This document shows positions 40,043 through 48,731 of a DNA stretch of 64,000 bases, piece after piece (within the stretch, counting starts at the first letter, position 1; each line of letters begins with the position of its first letter). The position numbers were made by a program, and so were the translations under genes. Under the pieces are notes generated by a model. The model did not search any database, was not told the origin of the DNA, and saw nothing but the letters and a program-made list of their open reading frames with translations. Source of the stretch: Kribbella sp. NBC_00382 (GTDB taxonomy: Bacteria > Actinomycetota > Actinomycetes > Propionibacteriales > Kribbellaceae); NCBI RefSeq assembly GCF_036067295.1, contig NZ_CP107954.1, forward strand, positions 744,001 through 808,000, written 5' to 3'.

Positions 40043-41265
40043 CCGGTCTCCTCGTCCAGCAGCCAGAGCTCCGCCTGGTCCCCGGCCCGCACGGACGTGA
40101 CGTCCTCGGGCACCACGATCAGCGCGTTCGACCGGCTCAACCCACCGAGCAGGTGCGAGCCGTGGCCGCCGACTGTACTGGCCATCCAGCCCTGATCGCC
40201 GGAGGTGGCCGCTGCCCGGACGAACTGCCGCCGCCCGGCCGGGGACGAGAACCCGTCCAGCACCACGCCCTGCACTGTCTGGCGGCGGTACGGCATCGCC
40301 CCCATCAGCTTGCGCAGCGCGGGCCGCACGAACACCTCGAACGACACGTACGCCGACACCGGGTTGCCCGGCAGCGTGAAGATCGGTACCTCGTCGTCAC
40401 CCATCACACCGAAGCCCTGCGGCTTGCCCGGCTGCATGGCGACCTCGGGGAAGTCGATGGTGCCGAGCTTGGTCAGCACCTCCTTGACCACGTCGTACAC
40501 ACCCTTGCTGACGCCACCGGAGGTGATCATCAGGTCAGCGCGGACCAGTTGGTCCGACAGCGTGTCCATGATCTTCTTCGGGTCGTCGTCGACGATGCCT
40601 ACCCGATAGACGACCGCCCCGGCCTGCCTGGCCGCCGCAGCGAGCGTATGGCTGTTGGAGTCGTAGATCTGCCCGTCGCCCAACCTCGTACCCGGCTCAC
40701 GGAGCTCAGCGCCGGTAGAGACGACTACTACCCGCGGGCGCGGCCGTACGGTCACCCGGGCGCGTCCAACGGCAGCCAGTACTGCGATCTGCCGCGGACC
40801 CAGCACCGTGTCGCGGTCCATGACCTTGTCGCCCGCCTGGAGGTCCTCACCAGCCCGGCGTACCGAGGCACCCAGTGGCGGCTGCTGCGCGATGTGGACC
40901 CGCGCGGCTCCCCCGTCGGTCCACTCGACCGGTACGACACTGTCGGCTCCACGGGGCATCGGTGCGCCCGTCATGATCCGCACGCAGGTCCCCGGAGTCA
41001 CCACGATCGGCTGAGTCCGCCCAGCGGCGATCTCACCGACCACCGGCAGCGCAATCGGGTTCTGCTCGGATGCGCCGGCCAGGTCGGCCGCCTGTACGGC
41101 GTACCCGTCCATGGCGGAGTTGTCGAAGCCAGGGAGACTCACTGGAGAGACAACGTCCTCACAAAGCACCAGCCCGAGCGCCTCCATCAACGGCTGCTCG
41201 AACGGCGGCAGCGGCCTCACCCTGCCGAGTACTGCTTCCAGATGCTCGTCAACACTCCGTCTCAC
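40039..41265 (-). CDS. moeA: MoeA-like molybdopterin molybdenumtransferase (possible Glp)
   Basis: A 408-residue MoeA: the N-terminal domain with FDNSAMDGYAV and AGEDLQAGDKV, the MoCF domain with GDGQIYDSNSHTL and SGGVSKGVYDVVKEVL, and the C-terminal beta domain. PGNPVSAYVSFEVFVRP is the conserved MoeA motif. It inserts molybdate into adenylylated molybdopterin. In Corynebacterium the equivalent MoeA-like protein in this gene block, Glp, binds the FtsZ tail and a SepX/GlpR-like partner; both functions may apply. The GTG at 41265 overlaps the acetyltransferase stop (GTGA) and is preferred to a far-upstream frame. The FtsZ-binding role is inferred from gene order. Confidence 0.9.
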   Translation of the reverse strand: MRRSVDEHLEAVLGRVRPLPPFEQPLMEALGLVLCEDVVSPVSLPGFDNSAMDGYAVQAADLAGASEQNPIALPVVGEIAAGRTQPIVVTPGTCVRIMTGAPMPRGADSVVPVEWTDGGAARVHIAQQPPLGASVRRAGEDLQAGDKVMDRDTVLGPRQIAVLAAVGRARVTVRPRPRVVVVSTGAELREPGTRLGDGQIYDSNSHTLAAAARQAGAVVYRVGIVDDDPKKIMDTLSDQLVRADLMITSGGVSKGVYDVVKEVLTKLGTIDFPEVAMQPGKPQGFGVMGDDEVPIFTLPGNPVSAYVSFEVFVRPALRKLMGAMPYRRQTVQGVVLDGFSSPAGRRQFVRAAATSGDQGWMASTVGGHGSHLLGGLSRSNALIVVPEDVTSVRAGDQAELWLLDEETG

Positions 41266-41741
41266 CCAGAGGACTCTAGTCGCTCGGGGTGAGACCCCCA
41301 GACCATGCGTACGTCCGGCACGCGCTCTTCGTTGTCCGCGCCGTCGGTACGCCGTACCTCCGTGAACCCGTGCCGCCGGTAGAACTCCTGCGCCCGGGTG
41401 TTGCTCTGGAACGTCCACAACGCGAGTCCACCGGGCCGCAGGTCCTTGGCCAGGTCGACCAATGTCGAGCCGACCCCCTGGCCGGCCACCTCCGGGTCGA
41501 CGTACAGCTGGTCGAGGTCGTCGCCGTCCAGCGTCAGTACGGCGACGATCCGCCCGTCGTCCATCGCTACCCAGGTCTGTCCGTCCGGTAGCAGCACCTC
41601 GGCGAACCAGCCCCGCACCTGTTCTTCAGAGTGGATCGCCGGTGGCAACTGCGAATCCTGTGCATGCCGGGACCGCCACCAAACCGCTGCGGCCTCGTCC
41701 GTGTCGTACGGCTCCAACGGCCGGATCCAGACATCATCCAC
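41262..41741 (-). CDS. GNAT-family acetyltransferase
   Basis: A 159-residue N-acetyltransferase. Motif A is LDQLYVDPEVAGQGVGSTLVDLAKDLRPG, and the C-terminal ALWTFQSNTRAQEFYRRHGFTEVRRTDG is characteristic of the family. The substrate cannot be told. The frame extends to 41885 but the upstream part is a shadow of the UGPase gene. The GTG at 41741 overlaps the UGPase stop by eight bases, and the 3' end overlaps moeA by GTGA, so it links UGPase and moeA in one run. Confidence 0.82.
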   Translation of the reverse strand: MDDVWIRPLEPYDTDEAAAVWWRSRHAQDSQLPPAIHSEEQVRGWFAEVLLPDGQTWVAMDDGRIVAVLTLDGDDLDQLYVDPEVAGQGVGSTLVDLAKDLRPGGLALWTFQSNTRAQEFYRRHGFTEVRRTDGADNEERVPDVRMVWGSHPERLESSG

Positions 41742-43122
41742 GAAGCTCGGTCCCGTCGGGGATCTCCCGGCGTTCACCGGCAGGAGCCTCGATCTCAACC
41801 TCGCCGAGCACCACCACATCCTTGCCGAAGGCAACATCACCGCGCACCTCGAGCCGGTCGGCCCGGACCAGCGACGGCGGTCCACCCGCGAACCGCGACT
41901 CGAAGTCGGCCAGGATCTTGTAGTACTCCGGATCCAGGTCGACGTACGGCTCGTCGCCCTCGTGATGCGTGGTCAGGTCGCCCGCTTCGTTCAGCTGGTA
42001 CACGTCGGAGCGCAGTACGAGCAGGTCGTTGGTCGTCTTGACCGGCTTGAACCGGCTGCGGTCCACGATCACCGCCTGCGAGCCCTCGAAGGTCTCGATC
42101 GCGGTGCCCATCGCGGTCTCCAGCTGGATCACCTTCGGCGAGGACGAGATGGCCGGGTCGACGGTCTTGCGATTGACGATGATCGGCAGCCCGAGCACAC
42201 CGTCGTGACCGGCCATCAGGTCGGCGAGCCGGTCGAGGTCGATCCACAGGTTGTTCGTGTTGAACGTCTTGTGCCGGGCGACGTCCTGGAAGTACTTGTC
42301 GTCATCCGCGTGCACCTGGGCGCTGTCGCGCAGGATCAGCCGGCCGTCGGACTTGCGGACCGCGACGTGACCGCCCTTGCGGTCCGACCTGGTCCGGCGG
42401 CAGACCTCCATCCCGAACGGGACGTCGTGCTCGGCCATCCAGGCGGCGATCCGGCCGTCCGGGGTGGCGCCGAGGTTGTCCGCGTTGGAGATGAACGCGT
42501 GCCGGAAACCCTTCTCCCGCAACGCGTCGAGCGTGCCGGACGCGACCAGCGCGGTGTAGATGTCGCCGTGGCCGGGCGGGCACCAGGCGAGCTCCGGGTC
42601 GTCGGGCCACTCGGCCGGCGTCAGGTCGTCGGCGAGGAGCTTGGGCTCCATGTTCTGCTGGAAGTCGAGCGGGATGCCGGCCACCGGCAGGTCGGAGTAC
42701 TCGCCGAGGATCGCCAGCGACTCCTTCTTCGTGCGGAAGGAGTTCATCAGGACGAGCGGCAGCGGGACGTCGTACGCCTTGCGGGTGGCCAGGATCTGCC
42801 GGGCGATGATGTCGAGGAAGCTCAGCCCGTCCTTCACCGGCAGCGCCGACTTGGGTCCGGTCACGCCCATCGACGTACCGAGACCGCCGTTGAGCTTGAT
42901 CACCACCGTCTCGGCGAGGGCGGCGCGGCGCGACTCCTGATCGGGATCGAGGTGCTCCAGATGCGGCAGTTCGCCCACCGGATCGATGTCGTCCTCGCGG
43001 ATCGTGCCCTGCTGGCCCGACTCGAGCAACCGGTAGTAGTGCGAGAAGACTTTGATCGCGACGTCGGCGGCTCCGGCCGCGCGCATCTTCTCCTGTGCCT
43101 GTTGAAGACCTGCCTCACTCAT
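41734..43122 (-). CDS. UTP-glucose-1-phosphate uridylyltransferase, eukaryotic-type (UDPGP family)
   Basis: A 462-residue UGPase of the UDPGP (PF01704) family, far longer than bacterial GalU (about 300). Signature motifs are VIKLNGGLGTSMGVTGPK (77-91 region, nucleotide binding with Lys91), NSFRTKKESLAIL, QNMEPKLL, CPPGHGDIYTAL and HAFISNADNLGAT. The C-terminal left-handed beta-helix-like part (VRGDVAFGKDVVVLGEVEIEAPAG) is present. It makes UDP-glucose for glycans, trehalose and cell-wall polymers. It sits where galU is found in mycobacteria, so a eukaryote-type enzyme occupies the galU slot. Divergent from the folate cyclo-ligase gene. Confidence 0.93.
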   Translation of the reverse strand: MSEAGLQQAQEKMRAAGAADVAIKVFSHYYRLLESGQQGTIREDDIDPVGELPHLEHLDPDQESRRAALAETVVIKLNGGLGTSMGVTGPKSALPVKDGLSFLDIIARQILATRKAYDVPLPLVLMNSFRTKKESLAILGEYSDLPVAGIPLDFQQNMEPKLLADDLTPAEWPDDPELAWCPPGHGDIYTALVASGTLDALREKGFRHAFISNADNLGATPDGRIAAWMAEHDVPFGMEVCRRTRSDRKGGHVAVRKSDGRLILRDSAQVHADDDKYFQDVARHKTFNTNNLWIDLDRLADLMAGHDGVLGLPIIVNRKTVDPAISSSPKVIQLETAMGTAIETFEGSQAVIVDRSRFKPVKTTNDLLVLRSDVYQLNEAGDLTTHHEGDEPYVDLDPEYYKILADFESRFAGGPPSLVRADRLEVRGDVAFGKDVVVLGEVEIEAPAGERREIPDGTELRG

Positions 43123-43157
43123 GAGCCAACACTAGGGTAGGCACCGTCACCGCGACG

Positions 43158-43186
43158 TTAACTACGTCACTACGCGTCTCTAGGAT
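43158..43186 (+). promoter_or_regulatory. Promoter for a leaderless cyclo-ligase transcript
   Basis: TTAACT (43158-43163) and TAGGAT (43181-43186) are 17 bases apart. The -10 is followed by only six bases before the GTG at 43193, so transcription should start at or next to the start codon, giving a leaderless mRNA, common in Actinobacteria. No ribosome site precedes the GTG. Confidence 0.55.
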
Positions 43187-43192
43187 CACGCT

Positions 43193-43750
43193 GTGTTCTC
43201 TTCTAAGGCGGCATTGCGTTCGCAACTGTTGGCCGCCCGGCAGGTAACGGCTGCTTTGTCCGGACCTGGCCTGCTGGCGGTCGCCCGTGAGCAGGTCGAG
43301 GTGGTGGCCGCGCGGACCATCGCGCTCTACGTCTCGATGGGCAACGAGCCGCAGACCGGACCGCTGATCGACTGGCTGCTCGCCTCCGGCCGCGAGGTCC
43401 TGCTGCCGGTCCTGTACGCCGACAACGACCTCGGCTGGGGTATCGCCCCGGGCGCGGCCGACCTGGTCCCCGGGCGGCTGGGGCTGTCCGAGCCGCGCGT
43501 AGATCTCGGCGCCGACGCGATCCACGCCGCCGAACTGGTGATCTGCCCCGCGCTCGCGGTCGACCGTCACGGCGTACGGCTCGGGCGTGGCGGCGGTTCG
43601 TACGACCGGGCTCTAGCGCGCGTCTCCCCCGGTACGCCGACCTGGGCCGTGGTTCACGACTCCGAGATCCTCGACGAACTCCCGGCCGACCCGCACGACC
43701 AGCCCGTCAAGGCAGCACTCACCCCGACGCGGCTGGTCCAGCTCGGTTAG
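43193..43750 (+). CDS. 5-formyltetrahydrofolate cyclo-ligase
   Basis: A 185-residue enzyme that converts 5-formyl-THF to 5,10-methenyl-THF with ATP, returning an inactive folate to one-carbon metabolism. Motifs: YVSMGNEPQTGPLIDWLLASG (early substrate loop), VICPALAVDRHGVRLGRGGGSYDRAL (the ATP/folate-binding loop), and a C-terminal VHDSEILDELPADPHDQPVKAALTPTRLV. The start GTG at 43193 is probably read leaderlessly. It is divergent from the UGPase gene and convergent with the acylase gene, where the two stop codons overlap by four bases (TAG/TAA). Confidence 0.93.
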   Translation: MFSSKAALRSQLLAARQVTAALSGPGLLAVAREQVEVVAARTIALYVSMGNEPQTGPLIDWLLASGREVLLPVLYADNDLGWGIAPGAADLVPGRLGLSEPRVDLGADAIHAAELVICPALAVDRHGVRLGRGGGSYDRALARVSPGTPTWAVVHDSEILDELPADPHDQPVKAALTPTRLVQLG

Positions 43751-46284
43751 TTCTCCTTCTCCGGCTTGGTGAAGGTCAACGTGTGCTTGCGGGTCGCCTC
43801 GACCGCGCCGCGGGTGTAGGCCCACGGCAGCGTCTCGCCGCGCACCCACAGGTCGGTCTGGTCGGTGTAGTTCGACGAGAACGCGTGCCCGGAGACGCCG
43901 GTCAGGTTGATCCAGCGCGACTTGTCGAAGTCGGACAGGTCGACCACCATCCGCATCGACGGCGTCGAGGTCACCGCGTAGCCCTCCGCCGCGTCCCACG
44001 AGGTCGCGTCGACGATCGACGAGCCGCCGCCCAGCTCGTACGGGCCGCGGTTGAACAGCTTGTCCACCACGCCGATGCCGGACTTGCCCAGCGTCTGGTT
44101 GGTCAGGGTCAGCTTGTGCAGCCGGCCCCACTGCCAGTTCGAGGGCTCGCGGGCCATCTTGGTGGTGATCTCGGCCCGGGCGTTCACCAGCGCCTCGCGC
44201 AGGATGTCATCGCGGCTCTCCCGCTGGGTGGTGTCGAGGTTGTCCCACCAGGTGCTGTTCGGCTGGGTGACCAGGTTGCGCATCACCTCGAACCAGCGTG
44301 ATCCACCGTCCGGCCAGGTGCCCGCCGGCAGCTGGTCGTGGAAGGTGAGTTGGAGCAGATTGCGCCAGACGACGTTGAAGTACGCCGCCGGCGCGGAGTC
44401 GGCCGGCTGGGTGAAGTCCCAGGTCCGCAGGGTGTCCTGGCCCTGCCGGTCGAACTCGTCGTTGATCTGGACGTGCAGCAGGTACGGCATCAGTTGCTCG
44501 GCGTTGCGGTTCTTCGTGTCGAGCTGGATCGAGGCCATCGAGTTCGCGTCGAGCTTGCCGGCCGCACGGACCCGCTCGAGGATCTGTTGCGACCGGTAGC
44601 CGTAGTCCCAGTCGTCGGTCAGGTGGTACGGGTAAGTCTTCGGTACGACGGCCTGGTTCGCCGTCACGATCACACCGTCGTCGGGGTCGGCCTCGGTCGG
44701 CATCGCCTCGAACGGGATGTAGCCCTTCCAGTGGTACCGCGAGTCCCAGCCCGGTACGGGCCAGTCGCCGTAGCCCGCATTGCGGATCGGGACCCGGCCG
44801 GGTGCCTGGTAGCCGATGTGGCCTTCGCGGTCGGCGTACACCAGGTTCTGGGACGGGACCTCGAAGATCGAGGCGGCGGCGCGGAACTGGGTCCAGTTCT
44901 GGGCCCGGTTGATCGCGAACAGCGCGTCCGCGGTCCGGCCCGGGGTCAGCGCGGTCCATTGGATCGCGACGCCGTACGCCTCGGCGCTCTTCAGTTTCTT
45001 CGCCGCGAGCTCACCGGTCTCGCGCTGGTCGTCGCCGACGTCGGAGATGATCGGCCCGTGCCGGGACTCCCGGACGATGATCGTCTCTTCCTTGTCCTGA
45101 CCGGCGACCTTGAACTTCTCCTCGCGCCGGGCCAGCCCGGTGCGTTTGTTGTCGTACATGACCGCGTTCGGTCCGGCGAACTTCTCCAGGTACAGGTCCG
45201 TCACGTCGGGGTCGAGGTTGGTGAAACCCCACGAGATCGCGTTGTTGTGGCCGATCACCACGCCGGGCAGGCCGGAGAAGCTGAACCCGGACACGTCGTA
45301 CGGACACTGGGTGCCGAGGTTGTTGCAGTGCAGGCCGACCTGGGTCCAGATGCCCGGCATCGTCGCGCCGAGGTGCGGGTCGTTGGCCAGTAGCGGCTTG
45401 CCGGTCGTCGTGTGCTCACCGGAGACGACCCAGGAGTTCGAGCCGATGCCGTCGCCGCGGCCGATCAGGTCCGGCAGACCCTTGGCCACCTTGTCGATGG
45501 TGTCGAGCGACTTGAGCAGGTCCTTGGTCAGCATGCCGCGCTGGGGCGGCGGAGCCGACTCGGTGGTGAACGTGCCGCCCTTCGTCACTCCGGCCGTCGC
45601 GATGATCGGCTCGTTGCGCTCGTACGGGTAGTCCGGGTAGAGGCTGGCGATGTTGGCGGTCGGGTACCTCGCCGCGAGCTTGGTCCGGGTGATCTCGTCG
45701 TCCATGTTGCCGCCGAGGTCCCATGCCATCGCCTTCAGCCAGGCCAGCGAGTCGGCTGCCGTCCACGGCTCCGGGTGGTAATCGGTGCCCTTCAGCGACA
45801 GTACGGCGTACTCGAGGCTCAGCGCGGAGCCCTCGTGGGTGCTCATGTACGCGTTGACACCGCGGGCGTAGTCGTCCAGGTACTGCCGGGTGGTCGGCGT
45901 GAGCAGGGCGAGTTCCTTCTCCGCGACCCGGCGCCAGCCGAGCGTGCGGACGAACTTGTCCGTCTCCAGCGCGTCCTTGCCGAACAGCTCGGCCAGCCGG
46001 CCCGACGTCACGTGGCGGCGGAAGTCCATCTCGAAGAAGCGGTCCTGAGCGTGCACGTACCCCTGGGCGGCGAACAGATCACCCGGCTTGTCGGCGTAGA
46101 TCTGCGGGATGCCGTTGGCGTCGCGGACCACCTCCACGTCCGCGTCGAGTCCGGTCAGCTCCACCGTCCCGTCATAGCCGGGGAAGGAGTGGCGGACGAC
46201 GAAGACGCCGGTGCCGGCCACCACCAGGAGCAAGGTGGCGAACACGATTCCGGACAGGATGATGACACGCAGCAGGCGACGCAC
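43747..46284 (-). CDS. Penicillin acylase-family Ntn hydrolase, membrane-anchored
   Basis: An 845-residue exported hydrolase. The N-terminus has a membrane span (RVIILSGIVFATLLLVVAGTGVFVV) that can serve as an uncleaved anchor. The chain should self-cleave before Ser282 (GIGSNSWVVSG), giving an alpha subunit of about 280 residues (minus anchor) and a beta subunit of about 560 with Ser as the N-terminal nucleophile. Other signatures: NGIPQIYADKPGDLFAAQGYVHAQDRFFEMDF and LLANDPHLGATMPGIWTQVGLH, typical of PGA/AHL-acylase relatives. The family hydrolyses amides such as N-acyl-homoserine lactones or phenylacetylated compounds. GTG start. It lies convergent to the cyclo-ligase. Substrate unknown. 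Confidence 0.92.
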   Translation of the reverse strand: MRRLLRVIILSGIVFATLLLVVAGTGVFVVRHSFPGYDGTVELTGLDADVEVVRDANGIPQIYADKPGDLFAAQGYVHAQDRFFEMDFRRHVTSGRLAELFGKDALETDKFVRTLGWRRVAEKELALLTPTTRQYLDDYARGVNAYMSTHEGSALSLEYAVLSLKGTDYHPEPWTAADSLAWLKAMAWDLGGNMDDEITRTKLAARYPTANIASLYPDYPYERNEPIIATAGVTKGGTFTTESAPPPQRGMLTKDLLKSLDTIDKVAKGLPDLIGRGDGIGSNSWVVSGEHTTTGKPLLANDPHLGATMPGIWTQVGLHCNNLGTQCPYDVSGFSFSGLPGVVIGHNNAISWGFTNLDPDVTDLYLEKFAGPNAVMYDNKRTGLARREEKFKVAGQDKEETIIVRESRHGPIISDVGDDQRETGELAAKKLKSAEAYGVAIQWTALTPGRTADALFAINRAQNWTQFRAAASIFEVPSQNLVYADREGHIGYQAPGRVPIRNAGYGDWPVPGWDSRYHWKGYIPFEAMPTEADPDDGVIVTANQAVVPKTYPYHLTDDWDYGYRSQQILERVRAAGKLDANSMASIQLDTKNRNAEQLMPYLLHVQINDEFDRQGQDTLRTWDFTQPADSAPAAYFNVVWRNLLQLTFHDQLPAGTWPDGGSRWFEVMRNLVTQPNSTWWDNLDTTQRESRDDILREALVNARAEITTKMAREPSNWQWGRLHKLTLTNQTLGKSGIGVVDKLFNRGPYELGGGSSIVDATSWDAAEGYAVTSTPSMRMVVDLSDFDKSRWINLTGVSGHAFSSNYTDQTDLWVRGETLPWAYTRGAVEATRKHTLTFTKPEKEN

Positions 46285-46489
46285 GGACCAAACTTAGAGA
46301 ATCCGGCCCCGCACCCCAAATGCCGCTCCCCCATCTGTGGACAACCTTCACGCTTCGGCGCCTGTCTCCAGATCGCCTGGAAGTGGACTAGACCGGCCGA
46401 TCGATCGGCTGAACTTGGAATACTTCGGGCCCGTAGCGCATTATTAGCAGTCGAGTAGTAGGAGTGCCAGCGGCCTGAAGGGGAATCAC

Positions 46490-46852
46490 GTGCCGACGTA
46501 CCAGTACCAGTGCACCGAGTGTGGTAACTCGCTCGAGGTCCGCCAGAGCTTCACCGACGACGCCCTGACGGTCTGCCCCGAGTGCGAGGGAACCCTGCGC
46601 AAGGTGTTCAACGCCGTGGGTGTCGTGTTCAAGGGCTCCGGCTTCTACCGCAACGACAGCCGGTCCTCTGGGACCAGCACGCTGCCGGCCAAGAGTGAGT
46701 CCTCCTCTTCGTCGTCATCGGAGTCCTCGTCCAACGGGTCGAAGTCGTCGTCGGATTCGTCGAAGAGCTCTTCGTCCTCCTCGACCTCGGGACCCTCCGG
46801 GTCGTCGGGCTCGTCCGGTTCGTCGTCGAGCAGCAAGACCAGCGCCGCCTGA
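46490..46852 (+). CDS. FmdB-family zinc-ribbon protein with long Ser-rich tail
   Basis: A 120-residue protein. The N-terminal 40 residues are an FmdB-type zinc ribbon: YQCTECGNSLEVRQSF and CPECEGTLRKVFN (two CxxC knuckles). The remaining 70 or so residues are a low-complexity tail of Ser, Gly, Lys and Thr, probably disordered. The GTG at 46490 has AAGGGGA five bases upstream. FmdB-like proteins are regulatory or ribosome-linked; the mycobacterial protein at this place (next to the cyclo-ligase and UGPase in gene order) is redox-sensitive and partners Hsp70 in reported work I recall only in outline. Confidence 0.88.
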   Translation: MPTYQYQCTECGNSLEVRQSFTDDALTVCPECEGTLRKVFNAVGVVFKGSGFYRNDSRSSGTSTLPAKSESSSSSSSESSSNGSKSSSDSSKSSSSSSTSGPSGSSGSSGSSSSSKTSAA

Positions 46853-46916
46853 TTTTCTCCGCATTCCCTTGTGGATAACGAGGGAACGGCGCTCGTAGGC
46901 TCGTACTTTCTCTGGC

Positions 46917-47540
46917 ATGAGCCGACTTCTTCTTCGTGACCTGCTGAAAGCCGTTCGTCGGCACCGCCGCCTGCTGGCTGGGGTGTCCGCGGCGGCAGCC
47001 GTGTACTGCGGCATGACCGCCCTCTCTCCGCCACCACCGCCGACCGTGGCGGTCCTGGCCGCCGCCAGAGACCTGGCCGGTGGCTCGCCACCGACGGCGC
47101 GCGACCTTCGAACCTTGCGACTACCCGCTGCGGTCGTGCCCGCGGGCGCGCTCCAGCCGGGCAGCGACGTCGTCCGGCGCGTGCTCGCGGGGCCAGTGCG
47201 CTCTGGCGAGCCACTCACGGATGCGCGATTCGTCACACCGGCGTCACTGCCAACCGGACAGTTCGCCTATCCCGTCCGAGTCGACGATGCCGACCTGACC
47301 ACCCTGCTCCAGGTCGGCGATCGAATAGACCTGTACGCCGCAACGAGCACTCCCGTCGATGCCGCGACTCCGTTGGCCAGTGCTGTGCGCGTGATCGCGT
47401 TGCCCGCAGGGCGCTCATCGGTGGCCGGGACCTCGGGCGCGCTGGTCGTGATCGGCGCCGGGCGAGAGGTGATCAGCCGGGTTGCCCAGGCCACGGCGAA
47501 CTCGCGAATCAGCTTTGCGCTGACGCCGGATACGAGCTGA
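46917..47540 (+). CDS. SAF-domain (CpaB/FlgA-like) protein
   Basis: A 207-residue exported protein. After a basic start and one membrane span (LLAGVSAAAAVYCGMTAL) there is a Pro-rich stretch and the SAF fold: VAVLAAARDLAGGSPPTARDLRTLRLPAAVVPAGALQP and RVLAGPVRSGEPLTDARF. The rest resembles the beta-rich RcpC/CpaB region (FAYPVRVDDADLTTLLQVGDRIDLYAAT). CpaB normally belongs to Flp/Tad pilus assembly, but no other pilus gene is nearby, so it may be an orphan. It follows the FmdB gene by 64 bases on the same strand, with a TAGGCT-like -10 in the gap. Confidence 0.82.
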   Translation: MSRLLLRDLLKAVRRHRRLLAGVSAAAAVYCGMTALSPPPPPTVAVLAAARDLAGGSPPTARDLRTLRLPAAVVPAGALQPGSDVVRRVLAGPVRSGEPLTDARFVTPASLPTGQFAYPVRVDDADLTTLLQVGDRIDLYAATSTPVDAATPLASAVRVIALPAGRSSVAGTSGALVVIGAGREVISRVAQATANSRISFALTPDTS

Positions 47541-47675
47541 CCACTTATCGGACACGCGCAGTAGCGATCCGTGGTGCTGCGGCGCGGTCCCTCGCCATCG
47601 GCGGGGCAGAGTCCTACGTTTTGCGGGTAACCCAGCCGAGGGTCCCCGGGCCCCGCATCGTGGAGGCATTGCAAA

Positions 47676-48083
47676 ATGATCGAGGGCTTCAAGAAATTCC
47701 TAATGCGAGGCAACGTCCTCGACCTCGCCATCGCGTTCGTCATCGGCACCGCCTTCGCCACCGTGGTGAAGACCGTGGTCGACAACCTGGTGAACCCGCT
47801 GATCGCTGCGATCGGAGGGTCGAACGTCAACGGGCTGGCCGTCCAACTCAACGACAAGAACCCCAAGACGGTGATCGACTTCGGCGCCATGATCAACGCC
47901 GCCGTCGTTTTCTTCCTGACCGCCGTGGTCGTCTACTTCGTGCTCGTCGTTCCGATGAAGAAGCTCCAGGACCGCCGCGCCGCCAAGGCCGGCACCCCGG
48001 AGGAGGAGCCCGAGACCCTCACCATGGACCAGGAACTGCTGGTCGAGATCCGCGACGCCCTCCAGGCCCGTCCGCGGCCCTGA
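47676..48083 (+). CDS. mscL: Large-conductance mechanosensitive channel MscL
   Basis: A 135-residue channel subunit with two membrane spans. The N-terminal helix and TM1 (FKKFLMRGNVLDLAIAFVIGTAFATVVKTVVDNLVNPLI) are a textbook MscL start, and TM2 is AAVVFFLTAVVVYFVLVVPM. An acidic C-terminal tail follows. It opens under membrane tension to release solutes during osmotic downshock. The size matches actinobacterial MscL (about 130-150). It is close after the SAF gene, the same order as in mycobacteria. Confidence 0.96.
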   Translation: MIEGFKKFLMRGNVLDLAIAFVIGTAFATVVKTVVDNLVNPLIAAIGGSNVNGLAVQLNDKNPKTVIDFGAMINAAVVFFLTAVVVYFVLVVPMKKLQDRRAAKAGTPEEEPETLTMDQELLVEIRDALQARPRP

Positions 48084-48186
48084 CCGAAGCTGGTGGTCCG
48101 GTCGGCTGCACCCTGCAGCACATCGCAGTCGACCGGCACGAGGCCTGCGGACCAGCAGCCGAGTTGGCTCAAGCTGGTCCAGTAGG

Positions 48187-48669
48187 TCAGGTAGTAGTCG
48201 GGTATTGAAGCCAGGTGTAGTCGATCGGCTGTGGCTTGTTCCATTCGGCGGCCAGCTCCTCGGCCACCGGCTGGAAGCCGGCGCGGAGGTAGGCGCGGAT
48301 GGCTTGGGTGTTGTCGGGGCGGACGCGGAGGAAGATCTCGGCATAGCCCGCCGACTTGGCCGGCCCGAGGAGGGCCCGGACGAAATCGGTGCCGATGCCT
48401 TTGCCTCGGAGGTCGGGGGCGACGATGAGACGGGCCAGCTCGACCTCGTCCTCTTCGTCGTCCAGCCAGAGTTCGCCGTACGCGACCGGGGTCTCGCCGT
48501 CGAAGTACAGGAAGGCCTGGATGTCGTCGGCGATCGCGCGCCAACTGGTCAGGACGTCGGCCGGGAACGGGTACTCGTCCCGTCCGGTCAGCAACGAGAC
48601 TTCCTGTGCTGTGGTCGCCCAGCCCGCCACGAGCGCCGAGTACTCGCTCTCGAACGATCGCAGTTCCAT
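48187..48669 (-). CDS. GNAT-family acetyltransferase
   Basis: A 160-residue acetyltransferase with the acetyl-CoA motif VELARLIVAPDLRGKGIGTDFVRALLGPAKSAGYAEIFLRVRPDN followed by TQAIRAYLRAGFQPV. The ATG at 48669 has GAGGAG seven bases upstream, better than a start at 48693. It sits alone between mscL and a hydrolase gene; on the opposite strand to mscL. Substrate unknown (ribosomal protein, amino acid or aminoglycoside classes are all possible). Confidence 0.85.
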   Translation of the reverse strand: MELRSFESEYSALVAGWATTAQEVSLLTGRDEYPFPADVLTSWRAIADDIQAFLYFDGETPVAYGELWLDDEEDEVELARLIVAPDLRGKGIGTDFVRALLGPAKSAGYAEIFLRVRPDNTQAIRAYLRAGFQPVAEELAAEWNKPQPIDYTWLQYPTTT

Positions 48670-48731
48670 CAGGACTCTCCTCGTGAACGACACCGGACGA
48701 ATGACAGTACGGCGGTCACGGCGCTATCGGA

